DNA from: Clostridium cavendishii DSM 21758
Lineage (GTDB): Bacteria > Bacillota > Clostridia > Clostridiales > Clostridiaceae
DNA: 64,000 bases
NCBI RefSeq assembly: GCF_900141845.1
Contig: NZ_FQZB01000007.1
Span: 124,001-188,000, forward strand
Direction: 5' to 3'
The notes under the pieces were generated by a model. That model saw only the letters and a list, made by a program, of their open reading frames with translations. It was not told where the DNA came from and searched no databases. Below, piece after piece: positions 1 to 8,430 of the stretch. The position numbers and the translations under genes were made by a program. The first letter of the stretch is position 1; the number at the start of each line of letters is the position of its first letter.

Positions 1-165
1 CAGGGAGTAATAAACTTTAATAACTTAAAAGATTGGGAAAGTTGGTCTGAATCAACTTTTGATAGTCATTTATTACCTGGAGTGCATACGATTGCGCTTT
101 ATTATGATAATAATGATTCTAAAAAAGCTATAAATTTAGATCATTTAAAAATATTAGAAAAATAG
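1..165 (+). CDS. C-terminal end of a CBM35-type carbohydrate-binding protein (partial)
   Basis: The reading frame is open from the first base and stops with TAG, leaving the last 54 residues of a protein that begins upstream. The fragment (LKDWESWSES, LLPGVHTIAL, INLDHLKILEK) matches, position for position in style, residues of the first module of the next gene (LGNWENWGST, LSAGKHSIKV, INLDNLIVVEK). That pattern is the C-terminal half of a CBM35/CBM6-like beta-sandwich, so the lost upstream gene probably encodes another extracellular glycan-active protein that ends in a sugar-binding module. It lies 13 bases before the GH15 gene and is probably in the same operon. The catalytic domain cannot be seen. 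Confidence 0.7.
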   Translation, partial: QGVINFNNLKDWESWSESTFDSHLLPGVHTIALYYDNNDSKKAINLDHLKILEK

Positions 166-178
166 TAGGAGGGTAATT

Positions 179-3100
179 ATGAGAAACGAAACAAAAAGAA
201 ATCTATCAAAAATGTTAGTATTTTTAGTAACATTTTCATCAGGTTTAGTTACTAAAAATACATTTGCAAGTGCTCAAGTATACAATGAAAGTTGTTATGA
301 AGCTGAGGCTGCAACTAAAAATAATGTACAGGTCAATAATAACCATAAGGGGTATACCGGTGAAGGTTTTATAGATTCCTATGGAAAGAAGGGGGATTAT
401 GTTCAATTTGATATTAATATACCTAAAGATACTGGCTATACATTAAGATTAAGATATGCTAATGGTAATGATAAGATTGCTGAAAGAGAAGTTTATTGTG
501 ATGGAAAATTCATAAGTAAGGCATACTTTAAAGGTTTAGGAAATTGGGAGAACTGGGGAAGTACAGATGTTGGAACAAATTTATCTGCAGGAAAGCACTC
601 TATAAAGGTTGCTGTAGATAATAGTAATGATGGAGATATTAATCTTGATAACCTTATAGTTGTTGAAAAAAATGTATCAGTAACTAGTTTATATGCTTCA
701 AACTGGAATGATATGATGGCTATATGGAAGTCAAGTAAGCTAAGTGACAATGATAATAGTAGTACGAAAGGTCCTAGAATTGATGAATTAAGATATGCTG
801 GTGATTGGGGAACTAATCAAATACAAGATTATTCATCATTTTTTAGAGATGAGACAAATGGTGTAAAATACAATGAACCACATAACTTTAGTTCAGAGGG
901 CTACTATGATGAGAATGGTATATTGCACAATAATCTTTTAAAATATGGAGAAAAATACATTCCTAATGTTGAAATATCTAAAGATTATGCTATGGTGCCA
1001 AAGCAAAATTTTATAGTAACTAAATATACTTTAAAAAATAAAACAGATAAGTCTATAAAATATAATATTTTAGATATGTTACATTCAGGCAATAAAAGCA
1101 ATAAAGAAATTAAAGCAGAATATAGTCAAGAAAAGAATGCTATTATAATTGATAGAAGTAATTCTGGACAACCTGCTTTAATATTAGGAGCTTTCACTAA
1201 AGCAGATAGTTATCAATGTGCTAATGATTCAGAGCTTAATAGTTCTAAAAAAGATGTATCTCCATGGTCTTCATTTAATGAAAGTGGAAGTTTAAAAAAT
1301 AATAATAGTGTTTCTGCTCAGAATGTCTCTGCTGCATTTGAACAAAATGTAGATATAGCACCAAATGCATCAGAAGAAATATATTTTTATATGGGACTTG
1401 CAAAGGATACAAATGAAATAAACAATGTATGTAATACAGCTAAAGCAAAAACAGGTAAGGCTTGGTTTGAACACACATCTAATCTATATAATGAATGGTT
1501 TAAGGGGAAAAAGATACCTAAATTAAAAGATGCTGATTTAACAACAGTATATAAAAGAAATTTAATAATGATAAAGAATTGTACTAAGCCAGGAAATAGT
1601 TCAAATGATGGAGCTATGCCAGCTACAACAAATCCTTTAGCATATGGATATAAAGTTTGGGCAAGAGATTCAGCTGTTACAGCAATGAGTTTGGATGCAG
1701 CAGGCTTTAATGATGAAGCTGGTAAGTATTGGAGATGGTTAGCTGCAAGACAAAGTGATGATGGTTCCTTCCATACATGTTTTGATTTATGGAATAATAA
1801 TAATGCGAACTTTGTTGAACCAGAATATGATTCATTAGGAATGTTTTTAATTGGAGCACAAAAGCATTATGAATTAACAAAGGATAAGGAATTTTTAAAT
1901 GCTATTTATCCAGCAGTTAAGAAGACATCAGATTTTATAATGTACAGGATTAATAATACAAATGGATTTGGACCAGCAGATAAGAGTATATGGGAAGAAG
2001 GAGATTATCCAGAATATTATTCATATACTCAAGCAGCATATGCAATGGGACTTAAATCAGCTGCATTAATGGCAACTGAAAAGAAAGAAAATACAGTAGC
2101 GGATAGCTATAACGGGGCTGCAAGTACAATATTGACAGCTATAAATAGAGATGATACAGATGTAGCAAAAGGTCTATGGAACGTAAAAGAAGGTTATTAC
2201 AATCGTTGTATTAATGGTGATAATACTGTAAATAACGTAGAAGATAGTTCAACAAATGTTTTATTTGCATTAGGGGCAATAGATGTAAATTCTTCTAGAG
2301 CAACTAGTCATATTAAGAAATTAGAGAAAGATTTAATGGTTGATGAATATGGTTTACCAAGATATAAGAATGATAATTTTTATTATACATCACAATACAG
2401 TCCATCTGGAAATGAAGCATTAGAATCATCTCCATCATGGCCTCAAATGACTATGTGGGATAGTATATATCAATCATATACAGGAAAAAAAGATAAAGCA
2501 TATGAAATGCTTAAATGGTTTAAAACTAGAACAGCAGTAGGGTATATGGTTACAGGAGAATCAGTTAGCAATATAACAGAAGCTCCACTTGTAAGCACAG
2601 CAGCAGAGCCAGTAACAGCAGCAGCTTATGTATTAGCTTCTTTAGCATATGATGGATATGATATGAGAACTTATGCTTCAGAAAATAATTCAGGAACGTT
2701 TAAACAAATTAATGTTACAAAGGGTGCAAGTGCTGATTGGAAGCAATATAATAATGTTCCTTACTATGTTGATAAATTAGGAGATACTCAATCTAAAGAC
2801 AATAAAGTTGATATAAGTAAGGTTTATATTTGTAATGATGATAAGAATGTATATGTAAGAATTAATAATGCAGCTGGGAAGTTAAATGGCTTTAATAGTG
2901 ATACTGTTTTTGAATCAACAGTATACTGTGAAAATTTCAACAGAAAAACTCCAACTACTCAATCAAGTAAGTATGGAACTGCTTTAGATAGAGATATGGC
3001 ATATATGTTTAGTAGAAAGAGTAATGAGGATAGCTTTAATAAATACACTGTAAAGAATAATGCATGGACATTAGACAAAAATATTACAGATACAATAGCA

Positions 3101-3304
3101 CCTCAATGGGATCCCAATACAGGCGGTGTAGAAATAGTTATTCCACGTTCTGAAATAGGTAATCCTGCTAATGGAGAATGGGGTCATTTTACAGTAGTAT
3201 TAAGTGAATTAAAATCAGGTAAATGGTCTGATCAAGATACTTTAAAATTGAATTATAGATTAACAGGTGAAAAAGATTCTTGGATTTATGGGAATTTTGA
3301 ATAA
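179..3304 (+). CDS. Secreted CBM35-GH15 glucodextranase/glucoamylase-like enzyme
   Basis: This 1041-residue protein is predicted to hydrolyse alpha-glucans from the non-reducing end outside the cell. Residues 1-31 form a signal peptide (basic start, hydrophobic core, ending near TFASA). Residues about 35-165 are a CBM35 module. Residues about 170-835 form a GH15 region: a beta-sandwich linker, then an alpha/alpha barrel with WARDSAVTAMSLDAAG and SIWEEGDYPEYYSYTQ; E606/E607 in the latter is the likely general acid. Residues about 865-1041 resemble the C-terminal module of glucodextranases (ADWKQYNNVPYYVDKLGD). The start has a good AGGAGG site. Together with the GH66 gene 26 bases downstream this suggests dextran (alpha-1,6-glucan) use. 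The family assignment is firm; exact linkage specificity is inferred. Confidence 0.85.
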   Translation: MRNETKRNLSKMLVFLVTFSSGLVTKNTFASAQVYNESCYEAEAATKNNVQVNNNHKGYTGEGFIDSYGKKGDYVQFDINIPKDTGYTLRLRYANGNDKIAEREVYCDGKFISKAYFKGLGNWENWGSTDVGTNLSAGKHSIKVAVDNSNDGDINLDNLIVVEKNVSVTSLYASNWNDMMAIWKSSKLSDNDNSSTKGPRIDELRYAGDWGTNQIQDYSSFFRDETNGVKYNEPHNFSSEGYYDENGILHNNLLKYGEKYIPNVEISKDYAMVPKQNFIVTKYTLKNKTDKSIKYNILDMLHSGNKSNKEIKAEYSQEKNAIIIDRSNSGQPALILGAFTKADSYQCANDSELNSSKKDVSPWSSFNESGSLKNNNSVSAQNVSAAFEQNVDIAPNASEEIYFYMGLAKDTNEINNVCNTAKAKTGKAWFEHTSNLYNEWFKGKKIPKLKDADLTTVYKRNLIMIKNCTKPGNSSNDGAMPATTNPLAYGYKVWARDSAVTAMSLDAAGFNDEAGKYWRWLAARQSDDGSFHTCFDLWNNNNANFVEPEYDSLGMFLIGAQKHYELTKDKEFLNAIYPAVKKTSDFIMYRINNTNGFGPADKSIWEEGDYPEYYSYTQAAYAMGLKSAALMATEKKENTVADSYNGAASTILTAINRDDTDVAKGLWNVKEGYYNRCINGDNTVNNVEDSSTNVLFALGAIDVNSSRATSHIKKLEKDLMVDEYGLPRYKNDNFYYTSQYSPSGNEALESSPSWPQMTMWDSIYQSYTGKKDKAYEMLKWFKTRTAVGYMVTGESVSNITEAPLVSTAAEPVTAAAYVLASLAYDGYDMRTYASENNSGTFKQINVTKGASADWKQYNNVPYYVDKLGDTQSKDNKVDISKVYICNDDKNVYVRINNAAGKLNGFNSDTVFESTVYCENFNRKTPTTQSSKYGTALDRDMAYMFSRKSNEDSFNKYTVKNNAWTLDKNITDTIAPQWDPNTGGVEIVIPRSEIGNPANGEWGHFTVVLSELKSGKWSDQDTLKLNYRLTGEKDSWIYGNFE

Positions 3305-3330
3305 GTATTAAAATAAAAGGAGTAAAATGA

Positions 3331-5010
3331 ATGAGTTTTTATGTAGAATGTTATCCATTAAAAGCACAATATTTGAAAAATGAAAATGTTGAGATTAATG
3401 TTGAAATTAACGGTGAGTTAAAAAATAACACTTTAATTGAAGTAAATATATATAACCTTGGAAGGAAAGTAACAAGTAAAAGTAAAGTATCAAATTCTAA
3501 GAATAATGAGTTATTCACATTTGAACTAGAACGTGACTTAAAAGCAATGAAGGGATATGAAGTTGAAGCTATTATAAAATTAGATGAAACAGAGAAAAAG
3601 GCTTATACAGCATTTGATGTTGTTGAAAAAGCAGAACTTTGTCCTAGATATGGTTTTATGTCAGACTTTTCACCAAAAGATTATTATGATGATGAAGATA
3701 TAAAAAGTATGAATAAGTTTCATCTAAATATTGTTCAATATTATGACTGGATGTACAGACATCATGAAATGCTTCCACCTACTAATGAATTCATAGACCC
3801 CCTTGGAAGAAAGCTTTCAATAGATACTGTAAAGCAAAAAATAGATTATGGTCATAAGTATGGTATGAAAGCTTTAGGTTATGCCGCTGTTTATGGTGCT
3901 GGTAAGGAATTTTTTGAGAGTAATAAAGAATGTGCACTATATAGAAATGATAATAAAGTTATAGACTTTGGTAACTTTCTTTTTATAATGGATATTAATA
4001 GAGAAAATCCTTGGCATGATCATATAATTGAAGAGTTTAAAAAGGCTATAGATTTTGGATTTGATGGACTTCATTTAGATCAATATGGATTTCCAAAAGA
4101 AGCAGTAAGTTTAAATAAGGTAAGACATTTAAAAGATGATTTTCCGAATTTTATAGATGATGTAAAAGATGAAATAAGTAAAACAGGTAAAAATCCATTT
4201 TTAATATTTAATGCTGTAAATAATTGGCCTATAGAAAATGTAGCAAATTCAAAACAAGATGTTATGTATATAGAAGTTTGGAATCCAAATGATAGTTATA
4301 GAGATTTAGCGGATTTAATAAATAATGCTAAGAGATATTGTAAAGAAAAGCAAGTAGTATTAGCAGCTTATATGAGACCATTTTTAAAAGAACTTAATAT
4401 ACCAAGTGAGCAAGCTGAAAATGCAACACTATTAACATTATCAACTATATTTGCAAATGGTGGATTTAACTTATTACTTGGAGAAAATAATGGTATTTTA
4501 GCAGAGCCATATTATGCAAATTATACAGTTAGTCCGAGTGAAGAATTTACTTCCAAGCTAAAAAATTATTATGACTTTATAGTTAAGTATGAGGAATTGT
4601 TATTTGATTTATCACTAATAAATTTAAATATGACTTATACTGGTGGAATAAATGAAGAATATGTATTTAGTGGCTCAGATTTTTCACCAAAACCAGAACT
4701 AAATAAAGTTAATACATTGATAAAAGAAAAGGAAAATTATAAGGTTATAAATCTTGTTAACTATATTGGATTAGAAAATGATAGGTGGAATGAAGCTAAA
4801 AAATTATTACCTAATCAAATAGATAATATAGAAGTTACTGCATTAATAGTAGAAAAAATTAAGGGAATTTATTTATGCTCACCAGATTTTAATTCTGGAA
4901 ATGTTATTGAACTTAAATATGAATATGTAGAGCATAGCCAAGGACAAGCAATAAAGTTTACTATACCTAAATTATGTGTTTGGGATTTAGTATTTATAGA
5001 GACAGAGTAG
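3331..5010 (+). CDS. GH66 dextranase / cycloisomaltooligosaccharide-type enzyme
   Basis: This 559-residue protein belongs to glycoside hydrolase family 66, whose members cut alpha-1,6-glucan chains internally or cyclise them. An N-terminal beta-sandwich (about 1-100) precedes a TIM barrel with YDWMYRHHEMLPP and GFDGLHLDQYG. D250 (LHLDQ) is the likely nucleophile and E315 (MYIEVWNP) the likely acid/base; their spacing suits the family. There is no signal peptide, transmembrane helix or CBM, unlike most secreted dextranases, so it probably acts on imported isomalto-oligosaccharides in the cytoplasm. It is cotranscribed with the GH15 gene, which has its own signal peptide. Whether it hydrolyses or cyclises cannot be told from sequence. 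A terminator follows. Confidence 0.88.
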   Translation: MSFYVECYPLKAQYLKNENVEINVEINGELKNNTLIEVNIYNLGRKVTSKSKVSNSKNNELFTFELERDLKAMKGYEVEAIIKLDETEKKAYTAFDVVEKAELCPRYGFMSDFSPKDYYDDEDIKSMNKFHLNIVQYYDWMYRHHEMLPPTNEFIDPLGRKLSIDTVKQKIDYGHKYGMKALGYAAVYGAGKEFFESNKECALYRNDNKVIDFGNFLFIMDINRENPWHDHIIEEFKKAIDFGFDGLHLDQYGFPKEAVSLNKVRHLKDDFPNFIDDVKDEISKTGKNPFLIFNAVNNWPIENVANSKQDVMYIEVWNPNDSYRDLADLINNAKRYCKEKQVVLAAYMRPFLKELNIPSEQAENATLLTLSTIFANGGFNLLLGENNGILAEPYYANYTVSPSEEFTSKLKNYYDFIVKYEELLFDLSLINLNMTYTGGINEEYVFSGSDFSPKPELNKVNTLIKEKENYKVINLVNYIGLENDRWNEAKKLLPNQIDNIEVTALIVEKIKGIYLCSPDFNSGNVIELKYEYVEHSQGQAIKFTIPKLCVWDLVFIETE

Positions 5011-5018
5011 TTAATTAA

Positions 5019-5066
5019 TAAGCTATTTAGAGTAGATATTTAATATTTGCTTTAAATAGCTTATCC
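5019..5066 (+). terminator. Rho-independent terminator after the GH66 gene
   Basis: The arms TAAGCTATTTA and TAAATAGCTTA face each other across a 23-base loop, followed by a weak T-rich tail. This ends the glucan operon. Confidence 0.55.
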
Positions 5067-5139
5067 TTTAGTTAATATAAGGCTATAATTAATCATAGAT
5101 TTTAAGATGTGATAAAAAGTTAATAGTTTGAAAAAGTGG

Positions 5140-5182
5140 AATAAAGCACAATTTTATAACAAAATTGTGCTTTATTAAATAT
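5140..5182. terminator. Strong bidirectional terminator
   Basis: A perfect 16-bp stem (AATAAAGCACAATTTT, 5140-5155; its complement at 5161-5176) encloses the loop ATAAC. A- and T-rich flanks let it work in both directions between the rightward glucan operon and the leftward lipoprotein gene. Confidence 0.8.
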
Positions 5183-5189
5183 GTAATTA

Positions 5190-5903
5190 TTATTTACCTT
5201 TAAAATATGCTTTAGTACCGTCAAATTCTCCCAATAAAACTAAATAATTAGTACAACCTTTTGGAATTGTAAATGCAAATCGTCCTTTTCCTGGAACATT
5301 AGGCTTTAAAACAACATTTTCACTTCCTTTAGGACTAATGTCACAAGTTGTATTAACATAAAGAACTCCATCATAGACTAATCCTTCTCCATCAAGGCCA
5401 TTTATCTCAGAGCTTATCTCTATTCCAGGGCCATCAATATCATGAGGAAAATCTTCTGGTATAGTAATATCATATTCGGCAACAGCATATTCAAGTTGAC
5501 TACTTTCAAGTGGAGCAATTTGTACAGCCCTATGATTTGAATTGAATTCATCTACTAGTTTTTTTGCTTCCTCACCTCTTATGATATTTGTTAAGGATAC
5601 ATTTGAATTATGAAGATTTGGGTCTTTTGCAGCAATTTTAGATGCTATTCCTGTTTGTCCAATTTCTAATGGAGCTTTTAAAGTTGAAGGCTTAGCTTCA
5701 TTGCTTTTACCAGCAGTACTTTGAGTTTTTGTGCTTTCTTCCTTTTTTGTAGGTTCTTCTTTTTTTGTAGTTTCTTCCTTTTTCGAAGAATCTTCTACAG
5801 TAGAATTTTTGTCATTTTTAACATTTTCTTTTTTACTACCACAAGCTAATAAATTAACTGATAAGATAGAAACAATAATTAGTAAAGCTATTTTCTTTTT
5901 CAT
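5190..5903 (-). CDS. Putative lipoprotein with Lys/Glu/Thr-rich linker
   Basis: This 237-residue protein has a lipoprotein signal peptide: charged MKKK, hydrophobic core, and lipobox LLAC with the lipidated Cys at residue 21. Residues about 25-70 are a low-complexity repeat (KKEETTKKEEPTKKEEST) that would act as a spacer across the cell wall. The folded part (about 75-237) is rich in beta structure and looks like an extracellular immunoglobulin-like domain of the kind common in clostridial lipoproteins of unknown role. I do not recognise a catalytic motif. It is a single-gene unit, ending at the perfect terminator at 5140-5182, and a good AAGGAG site precedes the ATG. Confidence 0.75.
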   Translation of the reverse strand: MKKKIALLIIVSILSVNLLACGSKKENVKNDKNSTVEDSSKKEETTKKEEPTKKEESTKTQSTAGKSNEAKPSTLKAPLEIGQTGIASKIAAKDPNLHNSNVSLTNIIRGEEAKKLVDEFNSNHRAVQIAPLESSQLEYAVAEYDITIPEDFPHDIDGPGIEISSEINGLDGEGLVYDGVLYVNTTCDISPKGSENVVLKPNVPGKGRFAFTIPKGCTNYLVLLGEFDGTKAYFKGK

Positions 5904-6184
5904 ATTAAACTCCTTTTTATATATTAAATGTAAAAATATTTATTGCATAGATAATAATATCACATTATGTTGAAATTTGGAAGATGATAGTTTAGAAATG
6001 AAGGATAAAGCATCTGTGAATTAATGGATAAAATCTGATTAAATAGAAGAGATTTTATTAAAGTAACGAATATAAGCATCGATACAAAGGATAGGACTAC
6101 ATGAAATCTAAGATAAAAGGGTTGGAAATTTAATTGGATAAATGGTATTTAAGAACATATAATAATATAAAAGGAGGCAAATAG

Positions 6185-7444
6185 ATGAAGAAATTGACTA
6201 AAATCACTACTTTACTTTTAATTTTTATATTTGCTATTTTTAGTTTAATTGGTTGTAATTTAAATTATTTTTCTAGTAATAAAAAGTCAAATAATATTTC
6301 AACCAGTGATGACTCTAATGAGGATATAAATTCTCGTTTTGAAAATGCAAATAATCAATTAAATAAAGATACTACAAAGAATGGAACTCCAGCTGTAACT
6401 TCCTCTAGTAATGGTAATGGTGTTAATATTGTAGATAAAAAACAAACTAATAATTTTTCAACATCATCTCCACAAGTTGCAGTTGAAGATAAAAGTGAGC
6501 TTTATAATCTAATCAAAAAAAATGTTGATGAAGGAAATGATACAGTAATTAAATCTAAATCAACAACATTGGAAGAATTAACATTGCTTGCAGCTAAGGT
6601 GCCAGAAGAAAATGGTTATTCAGGATATATATCAAGTTATGAGTATGGAAGTAAAGGAAATACTTTATATCTTCATTATAATTATAAAGATGATAAAGAT
6701 ACTTATTTATCAAAGCTTAATAAGGTAAAGGGTAAGGTTAATGCCGTCGTTAATTCTATTATTAAAGATGGTATGAATGATTTTCAAAAGGAATTAGCAA
6801 TTCATAATTATGTTATAAATAATTGTGCTTATGATTATGCAAACTTAAAAAATAATTCGTTGCCTGGGGATGCTTTTACGGCTTATGGAATTTTAATGAA
6901 TCAAAGTGGAGTATGCCAAGGATATTCGGAGGCAATGTATAGACTTTTAAACGCTTCTGGTGTTAAAGCTTTGATTGTTACAGGAACTGCTAATGGTGTT
7001 CCACATGCATGGGATATTGCTTATATAGGAGGAGCTCCTTATCAAGTAGATGCTACCTTTGATGATCCAATATCTGAGCAAGGGCAAATACTAACTTATA
7101 ATTATTTAAATCTTACTGATGATGAAATGAGTAGGGACCATAGCTATAATAAAAATAATTATCCTTCATGTAATAGTACAAGGTTTAATTATTTTGTTTA
7201 CAATAATCTAATTGCTAATAATCATTCTGATTTTTATAATATAATAAAAAAAGGATTGCAAGAAAAACAAAAAACAATTATGTGCAAGACTTCTAAATAT
7301 GATAATAATACTTTTAATCCCAAAACTTTATTTGATGTTGTATCGGATAATAGAAATCTAAATTATGTAAATATAAAACAAGGTCTTTCTTATAGATATG
7401 ACCCAAATTCATTGGTCATGGAGATTTCAGTAAAGTATAAGTAA
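6185..7444 (+). CDS. Lipoprotein with transglutaminase-like (cysteine protease fold) domain
   Basis: This 419-residue protein carries a lipoprotein signal (lipobox SLIGC, Cys24), then a Ser/Asn-rich spacer to about residue 100, then a transglutaminase-like core. The triad is visible: C244 in SGVCQGYSEAMYRLL, H274 in VPHAWDI and D289 in VDATFDDP. The preceding FQKELAIHNYVINNCAYD helix is typical of TgpA/CYK3-type domains. Surface-anchored members in clostridia are thought to process or cross-link proteins or peptides at the cell wall, but the substrate is unknown. The start has a clear AAGGAGG site and the gene stands alone, with a terminator straight after the stop. Confidence 0.85.
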   Translation: MKKLTKITTLLLIFIFAIFSLIGCNLNYFSSNKKSNNISTSDDSNEDINSRFENANNQLNKDTTKNGTPAVTSSSNGNGVNIVDKKQTNNFSTSSPQVAVEDKSELYNLIKKNVDEGNDTVIKSKSTTLEELTLLAAKVPEENGYSGYISSYEYGSKGNTLYLHYNYKDDKDTYLSKLNKVKGKVNAVVNSIIKDGMNDFQKELAIHNYVINNCAYDYANLKNNSLPGDAFTAYGILMNQSGVCQGYSEAMYRLLNASGVKALIVTGTANGVPHAWDIAYIGGAPYQVDATFDDPISEQGQILTYNYLNLTDDEMSRDHSYNKNNYPSCNSTRFNYFVYNNLIANNHSDFYNIIKKGLQEKQKTIMCKTSKYDNNTFNPKTLFDVVSDNRNLNYVNIKQGLSYRYDPNSLVMEISVKYK

Positions 7445-7445
7445 A

Positions 7446-7472
7446 GGATGGTTTTTAAACCATCTTTTTGCA
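7446..7472 (+). terminator. Terminator after the transglutaminase-like gene
   Basis: GATGGTTT and AAACCATC form a short GC-containing hairpin followed by TTTTTG, two bases after the stop codon. Confidence 0.75.
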
Positions 7473-7551
7473 TTGCTATTAGTTTAGCACTATTTTTTAA
7501 ATTGTAGAGAAATATGAATTATAATTTTTGTAAATAAAATTATTGGAATGG

Positions 7552-7580
7552 TTGCATATTAGCTTGTTTTAGAATATAAT
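7552..7580 (+). promoter_or_regulatory. Sigma-A promoter of the poly-Cys leader
   Basis: TTGCAT (7552-7557) and a perfect TATAAT (7575-7580) are exactly 17 bases apart. Transcription would begin near 7587, about 25 bases before the leader ATG, giving a leader of about 330 bases before the cysS fragment. Confidence 0.7.
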
Positions 7581-7611
7581 GTAATAAATTAATTTTAAGG
7601 AGGATGTTAAA

Positions 7612-7686
7612 ATGATGTGTTGTTGCTGTTGTTATTTTAAGAATAATAAGAATTTAAAAATAACTGCAGTAGTATGTCAATTTTAA
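7612..7686 (+). CDS. Poly-cysteine leader peptide, 24 residues
   Basis: The product begins MMCCCCCYFKNNK and ends AVVCQF. Five consecutive Cys codons follow the start and a sixth Cys lies near the end. A very strong ribosome site (AAGGAGG, spacing 5-6) and a canonical sigma-A promoter show that it is meant to be expressed. It lies 230 bases before a cysteinyl-tRNA synthetase gene fragment, with several hairpins and two T-runs in between. By analogy with amino-acid leader peptides in classical attenuation, stalling at the Cys codons when charged tRNA-Cys is scarce would alter folding of the downstream RNA. The peptide itself probably has no other role. The coding call is strong on context; the mechanism is inferred. 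Confidence 0.65.
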   Translation: MMCCCCCYFKNNKNLKITAVVCQF

Positions 7687-7703
7687 TATCTATAAGTGAC
7701 TAT

Positions 7704-7890
7704 CCAAATTTTAAATTTGGTAGTAGGAGTTTACTTATTAAATATAAAATTTCTATTCATAGAAATAAGTAATATAGCTACATTTTGATTTTTACTTATT
7801 TAATACAATAGTTATTAAAAATAAACTGCAGTCTAGTTCTAGAGTTTTTTTTTATAGAAGAAAAACTGTGGAGTGATTGCAGTTTTTTTA
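7704..7890 (+). promoter_or_regulatory. Candidate cysteine-responsive attenuator region
   Basis: Four hairpins can be seen after the leader stop: the near-palindrome CCAAATTTTAAATTTGG (7704-7720); ATTTCTAT/ATAGAAAT (7749-7766); TCTAG/CTAGA with flanking AAAC/GTTT and a T9 run (about 7824-7853); and AAAAACTG/CAGTTTTT with a T7 run (7861-7888). The self-complementary octamer ACTGCAGT occurs inside the leader coding sequence (7663-7670) and again in the third hairpin (7825-7832), so the two copies could pair and disrupt that hairpin. The T-box consensus is absent. The base pairing is seen; regulation by cysteine supply is inferred. Confidence 0.5.
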
Positions 7891-7915
7891 TGTAGATTTA
7901 AGGGAGGTAAAATAT

Positions 7916-8380
7916 ATGGTATTAAGACTTTATAATACAATGAGTAAATCAGTAGAGGAATTTAAAACAATCAAGGATAAAGAGGTTAAACTATATACTT
8001 GTGGGCCAACAGTGTATAATTTTGCTCATATAGGTAATTTAAGAACTTATATATTTGAAGATGTATTAAAAAGAGTATTGGAGTATAATGGATTTGAAGT
8101 TATGCATCTAATGAATATAACTGATGTAGGTCACTTACAATCAGATGACGATACTGGTGAAGATAAGATGCAAATAGGAGCAAAGAGGGAAAGTAAAGAT
8201 GTTTTAGAGCTAGCTAGGTTTTATGAAGATAACTTTATATCAGATTTAAATAAGCTAAATATAAAGCTTCCATTTAAAATGGCCAGAGCAACAGAACATG
8301 TAAATGATATGATAGCCATAATAAAAATATTAGAAGAAAAGGGTTATAATAAGATAAAGAAAAAGGAAGAGGAATTTTAG
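7916..8380 (+). pseudogene. cysS: Truncated cysteinyl-tRNA synthetase (N-terminal third)
   Basis: The 154 residues align with the start of class I CysRS: LYTCGPTVYNFAHIGNLRTY contains the first zinc ligand Cys and the HIGH-type motif (HIGN), followed by LMNITDVGHLQSDDD. Full enzymes are about 460 residues. This one stops after HVNDMIAIIKILEEKGY with a lysine/glutamate tail, so it lacks the other zinc ligands, the KMSKS loop and the anticodon-binding domain. It could not aminoacylate tRNA by itself. The ATG at 7916 has the site GGGAGG. No recognisable remainder follows before endonuclease V, so this looks like a 3' deletion of a second cysS copy; a full copy must exist elsewhere. A retained role as a small domain protein is less likely. 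Confidence 0.75.
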
Positions 8381-8430
8381 AGAAACTTAATAAATTTAAA
8401 AAGAGCTTAAAAGAAAGGAAGAAGGAAATT

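Noticed and set aside
7687..7915. T-box riboswitch before cysS
   Set aside because: The conserved T-box sequence (AGGGTGGNACCGCG) and the specifier stem are not found; the poly-Cys leader explains the region better.
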